Shown here: positions 52,467 through 60,636 of the stretch, piece after piece | Position numbering within the stretch: the stretch's first letter is position 1 | Layout: each line of letters begins with the position of its first letter | Source of the DNA: JADKHR01 sp041917295 | GTDB taxonomy: Bacteria > Elusimicrobiota > Elusimicrobia > FEN-1173 | DNA: 64,000 bases | Reading direction: 5' to 3' | NCBI GenBank assembly: GCA_041917295.1 | Contig: JAYRXX010000063.1 | Coordinates: 62,001 to 126,000 of the forward strand | Notes under the pieces: model-generated | The model's input: only the letters and a program-made list of their open reading frames with translations | Told to the model about the DNA's origin: nothing | Databases searched by the model: none | Translations under genes and position numbers: made by a program

Positions 52467-53102
52467 TCATGATCGGCGCCGTTTTCGGCGGGGCGCGGGT
52501 TTTTCGTCCGGTGAATTGTCCGACCACAGGCACCCCCGCTTATCCCGCCGAGCCGCGTCTTCCAATTCCATCATCTGTTCCTTAAGCGCGCCGTCGCGTT
52601 TCCACGCTTTTCCAAACCCCTCTCGCACCAGCTGAGCGTCGATGCTCACGCCATCCTCGGAAAACACATACGCCAACACGCGATTGTAATTGTCTTTCTG
52701 ACGCTCATCAAACGCCAACCGAACCGACCCGCCCGAAAGGGCGCGGTTTCGTTGGGTGGCCTCGTCGTAGCAAGGATGATCCCGCTCCGGGGTGTTCACC
52801 CCGTAGTAACGCAAAAACAACGGCTTGTCTTTCCACAAAATTTGGGCGGTGTCGCCGTCCACCACGCGCAAAATGGGAGCCTGGGGCAAAGTCTCTGGGC
52901 GGGCGAAGCGAAGGGCCTCGGGGGTTGGGTCCAAGGTCATGGTCCGAACCGTCACGGGTTCGGCTTTTTCCGGGTGGGGAGCGCGGGGATTCCAAAAATA
53001 GACGACCGCGCCCCCAATGAACATCCAAACGAAAGGAAGTATCGCCCGGGAAACGAACTCGTTTGATTTTCGAAGGGGAGCGGGGGAAACCATCAGCGTC
53101 AT
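52467..53102 (-). CDS. Membrane-anchored thermonuclease (SNase-like)
   Basis: 211 residues from the ATG at 53102. An N-terminal membrane anchor (AILPFVWMFIGGAVVYFWN, around 18-37) is followed by the staphylococcal-nuclease OB fold. PILRVVDGDTAQILW has the calcium Asp, FLRYYGVNTPERDHP the first catalytic Arg-type region, and KDNYNRVLAYVFSEDGVSIDAQLVREGFG the rest. In the canonical enzyme two Arg and one Glu are catalytic; YYGVNTPE and NRVLAYV keep the expected positions. Probably a periplasmic nuclease. The tail is very basic (APRRKRRRS). Confidence 0.9.
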   Translation of the reverse strand: MTLMVSPAPLRKSNEFVSRAILPFVWMFIGGAVVYFWNPRAPHPEKAEPVTVRTMTLDPTPEALRFARPETLPQAPILRVVDGDTAQILWKDKPLFLRYYGVNTPERDHPCYDEATQRNRALSGGSVRLAFDERQKDNYNRVLAYVFSEDGVSIDAQLVREGFGKAWKRDGALKEQMMELEDAARRDKRGCLWSDNSPDEKPAPRRKRRRS

Positions 53103-53156
53103 GGGCAAACGGAGATTCTCATCCCCGGGAATTGAAAACCCCCGAGGCCCATAACC

Positions 53157-54296
53157 TTATCGTTGCGCCAGGGGCTTGAACACCCGGTCCGTCGGACCGG
53201 TGTAATCGGTGCGGGGACGAATGAGCCGGTTGTCGGCCAACTGCTCGAACACGTGAGCGCACCAGCCGGCCACGCGCCCGGCGGCAAACACCGTGGTGAA
53301 CAGGTCAATGGGAATGCCCAAGAGGTAAAGCACCGAGGCGGAATAAAAATCCACGTTCGTGTAAATGTTTTTGTGCCGTTGAACCGCTTCGGCGACTTTA
53401 ATGGAAATGTTGTACCACCGCATGTCGCCTTTTTCCACGGACAATCGATGGGCCATGGCCCGCAACGGAACCGACCGGGGATCTTCCACTTTATAGACCC
53501 GATGACCGAACCCCATGATTTTACGTTTTTCCTGCAACGCTTTTTCCACCCACGAATCGACTTTGTCGGGGTCGCCGATTTCCAGAAACATCTCCATGGC
53601 CTTTTCGTTGGCGCCCCCGTGCAGAGGCCCTTTGAGGGCCCCGAGAGCCCCCGCAATGGCGGAATGCATGTCGGACAAGGTGGAAACGATCACGCGCGCC
53701 GTAAACGTCGATGCGTTCAAATCATGATCGGCCAACAACGCCAGATACATGTCCATGGCTTCCACCTCGCTGGGGCTGGGCCTTTTTCCCGTCACCATGT
53801 AGATAAAGTTGGCGGAATGGCTGAGGGTGGAATCCGGGGGAATAATCGGCAGTCCCCGCCGAATTCGGTCCCACGCCGCGGCGAAGGTCGACATGCGAGC
53901 CACCAGGCGCAGGGCCTTTGCCCGGTTGTCTTTTTGGGAACCGTCATGGGCATCCGGGGCGACCATGGCCAACAGGGTCACGCCTTCCCGCAACACATCC
54001 ATCGGATGGCAATGTTTCGGAAACTTTTCCATCACCGCTAAAACTTCTGCGGGCAACGCCCGGTTGTCCGCCAGGGATTTCGCAAAGGGTTGAAGCTGGG
54101 TCCGGTTGGGAAGATCTCCTTCCCAGAGGAGATACACAATTTCTTCGAATGAAACATGCCCTGCCATGGCCACGGCGTCATATCCCTTGTAAAGCATGCG
54201 GCCTTTCAGCCCGTCCAAAAACGTAATGGAGGACGGACCGATCACCACATCTTCGAGTCCTTTGGGAACGTGGAGGTCTTTGGGTGTGTCGCTCAT
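53157..54296 (-). CDS. gltA: Citrate synthase (citrate/2-methylcitrate synthase family)
   Basis: 379 residues from the ATG at 54296, of the short bacterial-archaeal type. It begins LEDVVIGPSSITFLDG. Catalytic residues are visible: the first His in LKGPLHGGANEKAMEMF, the second His in IMGFGHRVYKVEDPRSV, and the Asp in VDFYSASVLYLLGIP. It condenses oxaloacetate with acetyl-CoA; some close relatives use propionyl-CoA, and sequence alone does not settle that. No other TCA-cycle gene is adjacent. Confidence 0.93.
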   Translation of the reverse strand: MSDTPKDLHVPKGLEDVVIGPSSITFLDGLKGRMLYKGYDAVAMAGHVSFEEIVYLLWEGDLPNRTQLQPFAKSLADNRALPAEVLAVMEKFPKHCHPMDVLREGVTLLAMVAPDAHDGSQKDNRAKALRLVARMSTFAAAWDRIRRGLPIIPPDSTLSHSANFIYMVTGKRPSPSEVEAMDMYLALLADHDLNASTFTARVIVSTLSDMHSAIAGALGALKGPLHGGANEKAMEMFLEIGDPDKVDSWVEKALQEKRKIMGFGHRVYKVEDPRSVPLRAMAHRLSVEKGDMRWYNISIKVAEAVQRHKNIYTNVDFYSASVLYLLGIPIDLFTTVFAAGRVAGWCAHVFEQLADNRLIRPRTDYTGPTDRVFKPLAQR

Positions 54297-54330
54297 AGCC
54301 GGACCATTATACAAACGATGGGCATTTGGC

Positions 54331-55077
54331 TCAAGTAAAACCTCCGGACCCGCCCGGACGGAAAAGCTCGTAGAGGAGAACCGCGGCGGCGCAGGAGGCG
54401 TTGAGCGAGGCCACGCCCCCCGCCCCGGGAATCGCCAAAATATGGTCACACCGTTCCCGCACCAGGCGGTGGAGACCTTCCCCCTCGGCTCCGATCACCA
54501 GCGCCGTGGGACGGGTTGCCGGGCTTTTCTGGCACGGCACACCGCCGGCGTCGGCCCCGTACACCCAATATCCTTTTTCTTTTAGTTCCAGCAACGTCTG
54601 GGCCGTGTTGGCCACTTGCACCACGGGCACCAGACCCAACGTTCCCGCGGCCGCTTTTGCCGCCGCGCCCGTTAAACCCGCTGACCGCCAGCGGGGAACG
54701 ATGACACCGCCGGCCCCAAAAAAGGCCGCGTTGCGCAAAATGGCGCCCAAGTTGTGGGGATCCGTAATCCCATCCAAAACCAGAATCGGGTCCGGCCGGC
54801 CCAGGGCCCACAAATCGTCAAGGGTTTTATACGAATAGGACGACGTGCGCGCCACCACCCCCTGATGAACCGCCCCCGGCGCCAAGGCCGCCATGCGTCG
54901 ACGGTCCACCCACTGAAAAACCACCCGCAGTTCCCGGGCCAACTGAACCAATTCATTAATCGCGGGCCCCCCGGGCCCGCGCAGGATCCACAGTTTGTTC
55001 ACCTGTCCGGCCTTGAGCGCGGCCACCACCGGATGGCGGCCGAAAACAAGTTCGGATCGATCTACTTTTTCTTCCAC
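54331..55077 (-). CDS. rlmB: 23S rRNA 2'-O-methyltransferase RlmB (SpoU family)
   Basis: 248 residues from a GTG at 55077 inside the end of cysS (16-nt overlap). The N-terminal substrate-binding domain begins LVFGRHPVVAALKAG. The SPOUT methyltransferase domain has the three knot motifs: LDGITDPHNLGAILRNAAF, ALVIGAEGEGLHRLVRERCD and IPGAGGVASLNASCAAAVLLYEL. RlmB methylates G2251 in 23S rRNA; TrmH-type paralogues share these motifs, so the exact target is inferred. Coupling to cysS is common in bacteria. Confidence 0.92.
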   Translation of the reverse strand: MEEKVDRSELVFGRHPVVAALKAGQVNKLWILRGPGGPAINELVQLARELRVVFQWVDRRRMAALAPGAVHQGVVARTSSYSYKTLDDLWALGRPDPILVLDGITDPHNLGAILRNAAFFGAGGVIVPRWRSAGLTGAAAKAAAGTLGLVPVVQVANTAQTLLELKEKGYWVYGADAGGVPCQKSPATRPTALVIGAEGEGLHRLVRERCDHILAIPGAGGVASLNASCAAAVLLYELFRPGGSGGFT

Positions 55078-56492
55078 CAGCGGGGTCCTTGGGGCGTGTC
55101 TTCCAAAACAACCTGCCGAGCGGCAAGCTCGGCGCGCAACCGATCGGCCTCGGCCCAATTTTTCGCCTGGCGGGCCTGTTGGCGTTGTTCCACCAAATAC
55201 ACAATCGCGTCTTCTTCCTCGTCCGCCGCGACGGCGGACGCAACCGCCTTGACGCCCAACACCTCATCCAACGTTTTGTGAAGAAGGGATATCCCCCTCT
55301 CCAACCCGTCCCCCCACACCGGTTTGCCTTTGGCCACCCGGGCTTTCAGCTCGCCCAACAGCTCAAAAACCAGGGCGATCACCCGGGGCGAATTAAAATT
55401 TTCGGCCAACGCCTGGTCCACGCGGGCGTCAAACCCGTCCAAGAGAAGGCGCAACTTTTTTTCTTCTTTGGGTTTTACCGCCTCGGGATTTTTCAACACG
55501 GCGTCAAGGCGTTGGAGATCGTCATCGATTTCCGCCAATTGGGTTTTGGCGTTGGCCAACTGGTCCTCGGAATACTCCAGGGGGCCCCGGTAATGATGGG
55601 ACAGAAGGAAAAACCGAACCGTTCGCGGATCGTGGGTTTTAAAAATATCGCCCAAGGTAAAAAAGTTCCCCAGGGATTTGGACATTTTCTCTTTGTTCAC
55701 CGTCACGAACCCGTTGTGGATCCAATAGCGGGCGAACGGCTTTCCTGTGGCGCCTTCCGATTGAGCGATTTCGTTTTCGTGGTGGGGAAAAATCAAATCT
55801 TGGCCGCCCCCGTGAATATCGAAGGTATCCCCGCCCAACACCGTCAAGCTCATCACCGAACATTCAATGTGCCACCCCGGCCGACCGGGCCCCCAGGGCG
55901 ACGGCCACGACGGCTCGCCGGGTTTCGCCGCTTTCCACAGGGCAAAATCCAAGGGATCCTGCTTGCGGGCGTCCACGTCCACCCGGGCGCCGGAAATCAA
56001 TTCGTCCGGGTCCCGCTTGGAAAGACGGCCGTAGCGAGGAAACTTTCGCACCGCGTAAAACACGTCCCCGTCCGCCGCATACGCCAACTTTTTAGCCACC
56101 AGCCGCTCAATGAACGCCACCACCGCCGGCACGTGTTCAGTGACGCGGGGATACGCGTCGGCCCGGCGGACATTCAGCCGGTCCATTTTGTCAAAGTAAT
56201 CCGCGATATACCGCTCCGCCAACGCCGCGGGCGATTCGCCCCGCTCGCCGGCGCGCTGGATAATTTTATCGTCAATGTCAGTGAAATTTTGCACGCAGGT
56301 CACGTGGAAACCCAATCGACTCAACGCGCGCCGGACAAAATCAAACGTCACGTAACAACGCGCGTGGCCCAAATGGCATTCGTCGTAGGGCGTGACACCG
56401 CACACATACATTTTTATTTTTCCCGGTTCCAGCGGAACAAACGGCTCTTCTTTGCCGGTCAGGGTGTTCAGGAACTTGAGCTCGGTTGTCAT
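55062..56492 (-). CDS. cysS: Cysteinyl-tRNA synthetase
   Basis: 476 residues from the ATG at 56492, overlapping the ispF stop (ATGA). A class I enzyme with MYVCGVTPYDECHLGHARCY (first zinc Cys and the HIGH-type HLGH) and VTVNKEKMSKSLGNFFTLGD (KMSKS). Zinc ligands also include IECSVMS and GGQDLIFPHHENE. The C-terminal tail contains an acidic insertion (AVAADEEEDAIVYLVEQRQQ). It joins Cys to its tRNA. Members of the ispD-ispF-cysS order are often adjacent. Confidence 0.97.
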   Translation of the reverse strand: MTTELKFLNTLTGKEEPFVPLEPGKIKMYVCGVTPYDECHLGHARCYVTFDFVRRALSRLGFHVTCVQNFTDIDDKIIQRAGERGESPAALAERYIADYFDKMDRLNVRRADAYPRVTEHVPAVVAFIERLVAKKLAYAADGDVFYAVRKFPRYGRLSKRDPDELISGARVDVDARKQDPLDFALWKAAKPGEPSWPSPWGPGRPGWHIECSVMSLTVLGGDTFDIHGGGQDLIFPHHENEIAQSEGATGKPFARYWIHNGFVTVNKEKMSKSLGNFFTLGDIFKTHDPRTVRFFLLSHHYRGPLEYSEDQLANAKTQLAEIDDDLQRLDAVLKNPEAVKPKEEKKLRLLLDGFDARVDQALAENFNSPRVIALVFELLGELKARVAKGKPVWGDGLERGISLLHKTLDEVLGVKAVASAVAADEEEDAIVYLVEQRQQARQAKNWAEADRLRAELAARQVVLEDTPQGPRWWKKK

Positions 56493-56962
56493 TTTTTTTC
56501 CAGGGCGCATACGGCCAGGGCGGCCATGCCTTCTTTCCGGCCGATCCAGCCCATGCCTTCGTTTGTTTTGGCTTTGACGTTCACGCGATCGACAGAGATC
56601 TTCAAAACGCGCGCCATTTTGGCCCGCATGCGGTTTTTGTAGGGACCCAGGCGGGGTTCCTCGGCCAGCACGGTCACGTCCACGTTGAGAACGCGAAACC
56701 GGTTTTTTAATCGACGGAATGTGTCGCCCAGCAAGACCAGGCTGTCGGCGTTTTTCCAGCGGGCGTCTTTGTCAGAATAAAGCATTCCGATGTCACCCAT
56801 CCCCGCCGCGCCCAACAGCGCGTCAATCACCGCGTGCAAAACAACATCCGCGTCGGAATGGCCCGCCAACCCCTTTTCAAAAGGGACCCGGACACCCCCC
56901 ACCATGAGCGAACGTCCTTTCACAAATCGGTGACTGTCGTAGCCCATCCCCACGTAAGACAT
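56489..56962 (-). CDS. ispF: 2-C-methyl-D-erythritol 2,4-cyclodiphosphate synthase
   Basis: A 157-residue trimeric enzyme of the non-mevalonate isoprenoid pathway. It starts YVGMGYDSHRFVKGRSLMVGGV (zinc Asp-His pair), has GLAGHSDADVVLHAVIDALLGA with the second zinc His, and ends with VNVKAKTNEGMGWIGRKEG. It makes MEcPP from CDP-ME 2-phosphate. ispD ends 3 nt upstream, so the two are cotranscribed. Confidence 0.97.
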   Translation of the reverse strand: MSYVGMGYDSHRFVKGRSLMVGGVRVPFEKGLAGHSDADVVLHAVIDALLGAAGMGDIGMLYSDKDARWKNADSLVLLGDTFRRLKNRFRVLNVDVTVLAEEPRLGPYKNRMRAKMARVLKISVDRVNVKAKTNEGMGWIGRKEGMAALAVCALEKK

Positions 56963-56965
56963 GAA

Positions 56966-57646
56966 TCACTCCCGATCGTTAAAAAATGCCCGACACAATT
57001 GAAAATCTTCCGGCACGGTAACTTTAAAATTCGAGGCCGATCCGACCACCATTTCCACGGGAATTCCCAGCCACTCGGCGGCCTGAACGTCGTCGGTCAA
57101 CGACGACGACAACCGGGGCGCCACCCGCTCGGCCGCGTCCCGTCGAAACCCTTGGGGCGTTTGGGCCAGCCACAACCCCGCGCGGGGGATCGTGCGCTTA
57201 ACATAAAACCGCCCGCCTTTTTCCCGGCCCGCCTTGATCGTGTCGGCCACCGGCCGCGCGGCCAACGCGGCGCCGGTTTTTCGAGCCGCGTTCGCCACTC
57301 GGTTCACGATGTCCGCGGTCACCAGCGCCCGGGCGGAATCGTGAATCAACACCACATCGTACCGACCGTCCAGAGCGGCCAACCCGCGGCGCACCGAATC
57401 GGCCCGTTGGGCTCCCCCGGCCACCACCGCAAAGACTTTTTTAAACCCATGGCGCGCCACGTACCGCCGTGCCCAAGCCACCCGGTCCGATGAGACCACC
57501 AACGCCACCTGGGTCACCGAGGGCACCCGATGAAACGTGCTTAAGGGCCAGTGAAACAACGGCCGTCCGTTTAACCTTAAGAATTGTTTTTGTTTACCGA
57601 ACCGCCGGCCGGCGCCCGCCGCCAATAAAACGACAGAAATGGTCAA
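56966..57646 (-). CDS. ispD: 2-C-methyl-D-erythritol 4-phosphate cytidylyltransferase
   Basis: A 226-residue nucleotidyltransferase. It begins VVLLAAGAGRRFGKQKQFLRLNGRPL, followed by VAGGAQRADSVRRGLAAL, VLIHDSARALVTADIVNRV and AQTPQGFRRDAAE. It couples CTP to MEP to give CDP-ME, and CTP use again fits the nearby metabolism. RDVVHD-type loops are replaced by DVVLIHDSARALV. It follows the PIN/TRAM gene by 7 nt. Confidence 0.97.
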   Translation of the reverse strand: MTISVVLLAAGAGRRFGKQKQFLRLNGRPLFHWPLSTFHRVPSVTQVALVVSSDRVAWARRYVARHGFKKVFAVVAGGAQRADSVRRGLAALDGRYDVVLIHDSARALVTADIVNRVANAARKTGAALAARPVADTIKAGREKGGRFYVKRTIPRAGLWLAQTPQGFRRDAAERVAPRLSSSLTDDVQAAEWLGIPVEMVVGSASNFKVTVPEDFQLCRAFFNDRE

Positions 57647-57653
57647 GGCTGAA

Positions 57654-58697
57654 TCAAAGGTCGGGATGGGCGGCCTGCTCCGCCGGTCCGCCGGCGGGGG
57701 CGGCGTCCACGGCTCCGCCTTTCTGAAGTTTGGCGAAAATCAGCCGGCCCGCCGACGTTTGCAAAATAGACGTCACCGACACTTTCACCTTTTGGCCGAT
57801 GGCCCGACGGCCGTCTTCGACCACCACCATGGTCCCATCATCCAAATAAGCCACTCCCTGCTCCCGTTCTTTTCCTTCTTTGAGGACGAACAGGGTCATG
57901 GGCTCGCCGGGCAACACCACGGGTTTGAGGGCGTTGGCCAAATCGTTCACGTTAAGAACGGTGATTCCCTGCAAGGCAGCCACTTTGTTGAGATTGAAGT
58001 CGGTGGTCAACACCCGCGCGCCCAAATCTTTGGCCAGGGCCACCAATTTGGAGTCGACTTCTTTAATGTCCGGAAAATCCTTGTCAAACAGTTTCACCGG
58101 CAAATCCGCGTTTTCTTGGAGCCGGGCCAAAATATCCAACCCCCGCCGCCCCCGGGCCCGTTTGGCGCCGTCGCCGGAATCCGCCACCGCTTGAAGTTCC
58201 CGCAAAATAAATCGAGGGACCACCAACGTTCCCGCAACAAATTTCGTGTCGCAAATGTCGGCGATTCGCCCGTCGATCAACACCGAGGTGTCCACCAAAT
58301 ACGTGGTCAAGGATTTCTTTTTGCCTCCTTTGACGATCAAGTCGCGGTCCAACAGTTCGAGCTCGGACCGTTTTTGAATCGCGATCATCACCCCCAAGGC
58401 GGCCATGACGAAATGCGTAACTAAGGAGTATTTTTGAACCGATCCATACAAGGCGGCGTTGTCCAGCAGAAACACGGACCAATTGAGCAACCGCGCCGCC
58501 ACCAGCCCCATCACCGCGCCGATCACCGCGGAAATAATGGCGTCCAGCGGTATCCGCTCCACCAACAGCTCGACACCGATAATAAACCCGGCGGCGACCA
58601 GACCGACCAGCAGGCCTTTGGCGTCCGCCGATACTTGGGTGTATCCGATCAACGGCCCCGCCAACACCACCAACACGCGCAACACATTAATAATCAC
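57654..58697 (-). CDS. PIN/TRAM-domain membrane protein (YacL-like)
   Basis: 347 residues. Four N-terminal hydrophobic helices (VLVVLAGPLIGYTQV; VGLVAAGFIIGVELL; AIISAVIGAVMGLVAARLL; YSLVTHFVMAALGVMIAIQ) are followed by a PIN nuclease domain (TYLVDTSVLIDGRIADIC with the first catalytic Asp). A C-terminal TRAM domain (AYLDDGTMVVVEDGRRAIG) should bind RNA. YacL-type proteins are proposed endonucleases, with activity not well shown. They often lie beside ispD and radA, as here. Confidence 0.92.
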   Translation of the reverse strand: MIINVLRVLVVLAGPLIGYTQVSADAKGLLVGLVAAGFIIGVELLVERIPLDAIISAVIGAVMGLVAARLLNWSVFLLDNAALYGSVQKYSLVTHFVMAALGVMIAIQKRSELELLDRDLIVKGGKKKSLTTYLVDTSVLIDGRIADICDTKFVAGTLVVPRFILRELQAVADSGDGAKRARGRRGLDILARLQENADLPVKLFDKDFPDIKEVDSKLVALAKDLGARVLTTDFNLNKVAALQGITVLNVNDLANALKPVVLPGEPMTLFVLKEGKEREQGVAYLDDGTMVVVEDGRRAIGQKVKVSVTSILQTSAGRLIFAKLQKGGAVDAAPAGGPAEQAAHPDL

Positions 58698-58732
58698 AGC
58701 TCACCTCCGAATGAATGATATGAATGAAATTG

Positions 58733-60118
58733 TCACGATCGAAGTCCCGCCTGCTGAAGCGCGTCCGACAAATGGCACACGCCCACCACCTCCATTCCCG
58801 CGGGACCGGTCCGGCCGCGCAACGCGCTGGCCGGCACAATGGCTTTTTGAAACCCCAATTTGGCCGCTTCCGCCAACCGTTCCGACACCTGGGGCACCGA
58901 ACGAAGTTCGCCCCCCAACCCCACTTCGCCCAACCACACCGTCCGCGCCGGCAACGGCTTATCCGCCGCGGCGCTGGCCACCGCCGCGCACACCGCCAAA
59001 TCCGAGGCGGGTTCCCGCACGTCAATGCCACCCGTCGCTTTCACATACACATCCTGAGATTCCAGGGAAAACCCGCACCGGCGGTCCAACACCGCGATCA
59101 ACAACACCGCCCGGTTGTAGTCCACCCCCGACACCTGCCGGCGCGGCATCCCAAACGCCGTACGCGCCACCAGCGCCTGGATTTCCACCATCAACGGCCG
59201 CGTTCCTTCCAGCGCCGCCAACACCGACGTGCCCGCCGGCGCCGCGCCGTCGCGCTCACCCAAAAACAAAGCCGAGGGATTGGTGACTTCGGCCAACCCC
59301 CGCCCCGTCATCTCAAAAACGCCAATCTCGTTGGTGGGCCCAAACCGATTTTTAACCGCCCGCAACACCCGATGAACATCTTCCCGTTCGGTTTCAAAAT
59401 ACAAAACCGTGTCCACCATGTGCTCCAAAACCCGCGGCCCGGCCAAATCCCCCTCCTTTGTCACGTGCCCCAACAGGAACACGCCCAACCCCTCCCCCTT
59501 CGCCAAATGCAACAACTCGGCGGCGCATTCGCGGATTTGGGCCACCGACCCGGGCCCCCCGGGCAACGACGCTTTGTTCACCGTTTGAACCGAGTCCACC
59601 ACCAACGCCCGGGGTTTCGCTTCCCGCACAGCGCCTAAAATTTTTTCGAGATCGGTTTCCGACGCGAACAACAACGACGGGTTTTCCGCGCCCAGCCGCA
59701 CCGAACGACCGCGCACCTGTTCCGGCGATTCTTCCCCCGAAATGTAAAGAACCGGAAAATCCGGCGCCGCCAGCCGGTTCGCCGCCTGCAACATGAGCGT
59801 GGACTTGCCGATCCCCGGCGCCCCGCCCAACAACACCAACGAGCCCGGCACCAACCCGCCCCCCAAAATCCGGTCGAACTCGCCGATGCCCGTGGGCCGC
59901 CGGGAAACTTCCGACGCTTTCAACGACGCAAGGGGCACCACCGCCGACGAAAAATCCGTTAACCGCCGGGGTTCCCCCGCCGCGCGACCCGATAAGCGGG
60001 GGGCCGATTTTTCCGCCAGGGTGTTCCACCGCCCGCAGGCGGGGCACTGACCGGCCCATTTGGGCGTATCGGCGCCGCACTCTTTGCAGACAAAAATAAC
60101 CCGCTCTCGGCTTTTCAA
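58733..60118 (-). CDS. radA: DNA repair protein RadA
   Basis: A 461-residue RecA-like helicase helping recombination. It has the N-terminal zinc finger (FVCKECGADTPKWAGQCPAC), Walker A LLGGAPGIGKSTLMLQ and Walker B ALVVDSVQ. The RadA-specific KNRFGPTNEIGVFEM lies near residue 250, and the C-terminal part is a Lon-like fold (RTVWLGEVGLGGELRSVPQV). Its start overlaps the DUF151 gene by 4 nt. Confidence 0.97.
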   Translation of the reverse strand: MKSRERVIFVCKECGADTPKWAGQCPACGRWNTLAEKSAPRLSGRAAGEPRRLTDFSSAVVPLASLKASEVSRRPTGIGEFDRILGGGLVPGSLVLLGGAPGIGKSTLMLQAANRLAAPDFPVLYISGEESPEQVRGRSVRLGAENPSLLFASETDLEKILGAVREAKPRALVVDSVQTVNKASLPGGPGSVAQIRECAAELLHLAKGEGLGVFLLGHVTKEGDLAGPRVLEHMVDTVLYFETEREDVHRVLRAVKNRFGPTNEIGVFEMTGRGLAEVTNPSALFLGERDGAAPAGTSVLAALEGTRPLMVEIQALVARTAFGMPRRQVSGVDYNRAVLLIAVLDRRCGFSLESQDVYVKATGGIDVREPASDLAVCAAVASAAADKPLPARTVWLGEVGLGGELRSVPQVSERLAEAAKLGFQKAIVPASALRGRTGPAGMEVVGVCHLSDALQQAGLRS

Positions 60119-60624
60119 CTCGGGGGACCTTCGCCGCCCTCTTTTTTCTTAAGGTCCCGGAAAAAGTCTTCCGGCGTCATGGTGTCCAACTTCTTTTTAA
60201 AATCTTCCACCTCTTGGCCGGTGATGGGTTTCAACAGTTCCGGGCACGCGGCGAACACCGATTCGTCCACGAAAATCGGGCAGGTGTCCCGCACCGCCAA
60301 GGCGATGGAATCCGACGGACGGGCATCCAAAATCACGTCGGGCCCGTCCCGTTTCAAATGGACTGCCGCAAAAAAAGTGCTGTCTTTGAGACCGGTGATC
60401 ACCACCTTGTCCAACGTGGCTCCCAACCGACGGATCGCGTCCAGCATCAAATCGTGGGTCAGCGGCCGGGGAAATTTTTGTCCGGCCAACGCCATGCCGA
60501 TGGACCCTCCTTCATACAGCCCAATCCACACGGGCAACAGACGCGGCCCGTTCACCTCTTCAAGAACAAGAACCGCCTGCCCTCCCACGTTGGCCAACGA
60601 ATAAATACGCGCTTCTTGGATCAT
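60115..60624 (-). CDS. DUF151 bifunctional nuclease-family protein
   Basis: A 169-residue protein with the DUF151 core: LVLEEVNGPRLLPVWIGLYEGGSIGMALAG, then RPLTHDLMLDAIRRLGATLDKVVI and LDARPSDSIALAVRDTCPIFVDESVF. The C-terminal acidic/basic tail (EVEDFKKKLDTMTPEDFF) corresponds to the UVR-like element of longer members. Plant and bacterial homologues were reported to have DNase and RNase activity. It lies between mlaD and radA. Confidence 0.9.
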   Translation of the reverse strand: MIQEARIYSLANVGGQAVLVLEEVNGPRLLPVWIGLYEGGSIGMALAGQKFPRPLTHDLMLDAIRRLGATLDKVVITGLKDSTFFAAVHLKRDGPDVILDARPSDSIALAVRDTCPIFVDESVFAACPELLKPITGQEVEDFKKKLDTMTPEDFFRDLKKKEGGEGPPS

Positions 60625-60636
60625 GTCCCCCTCCTC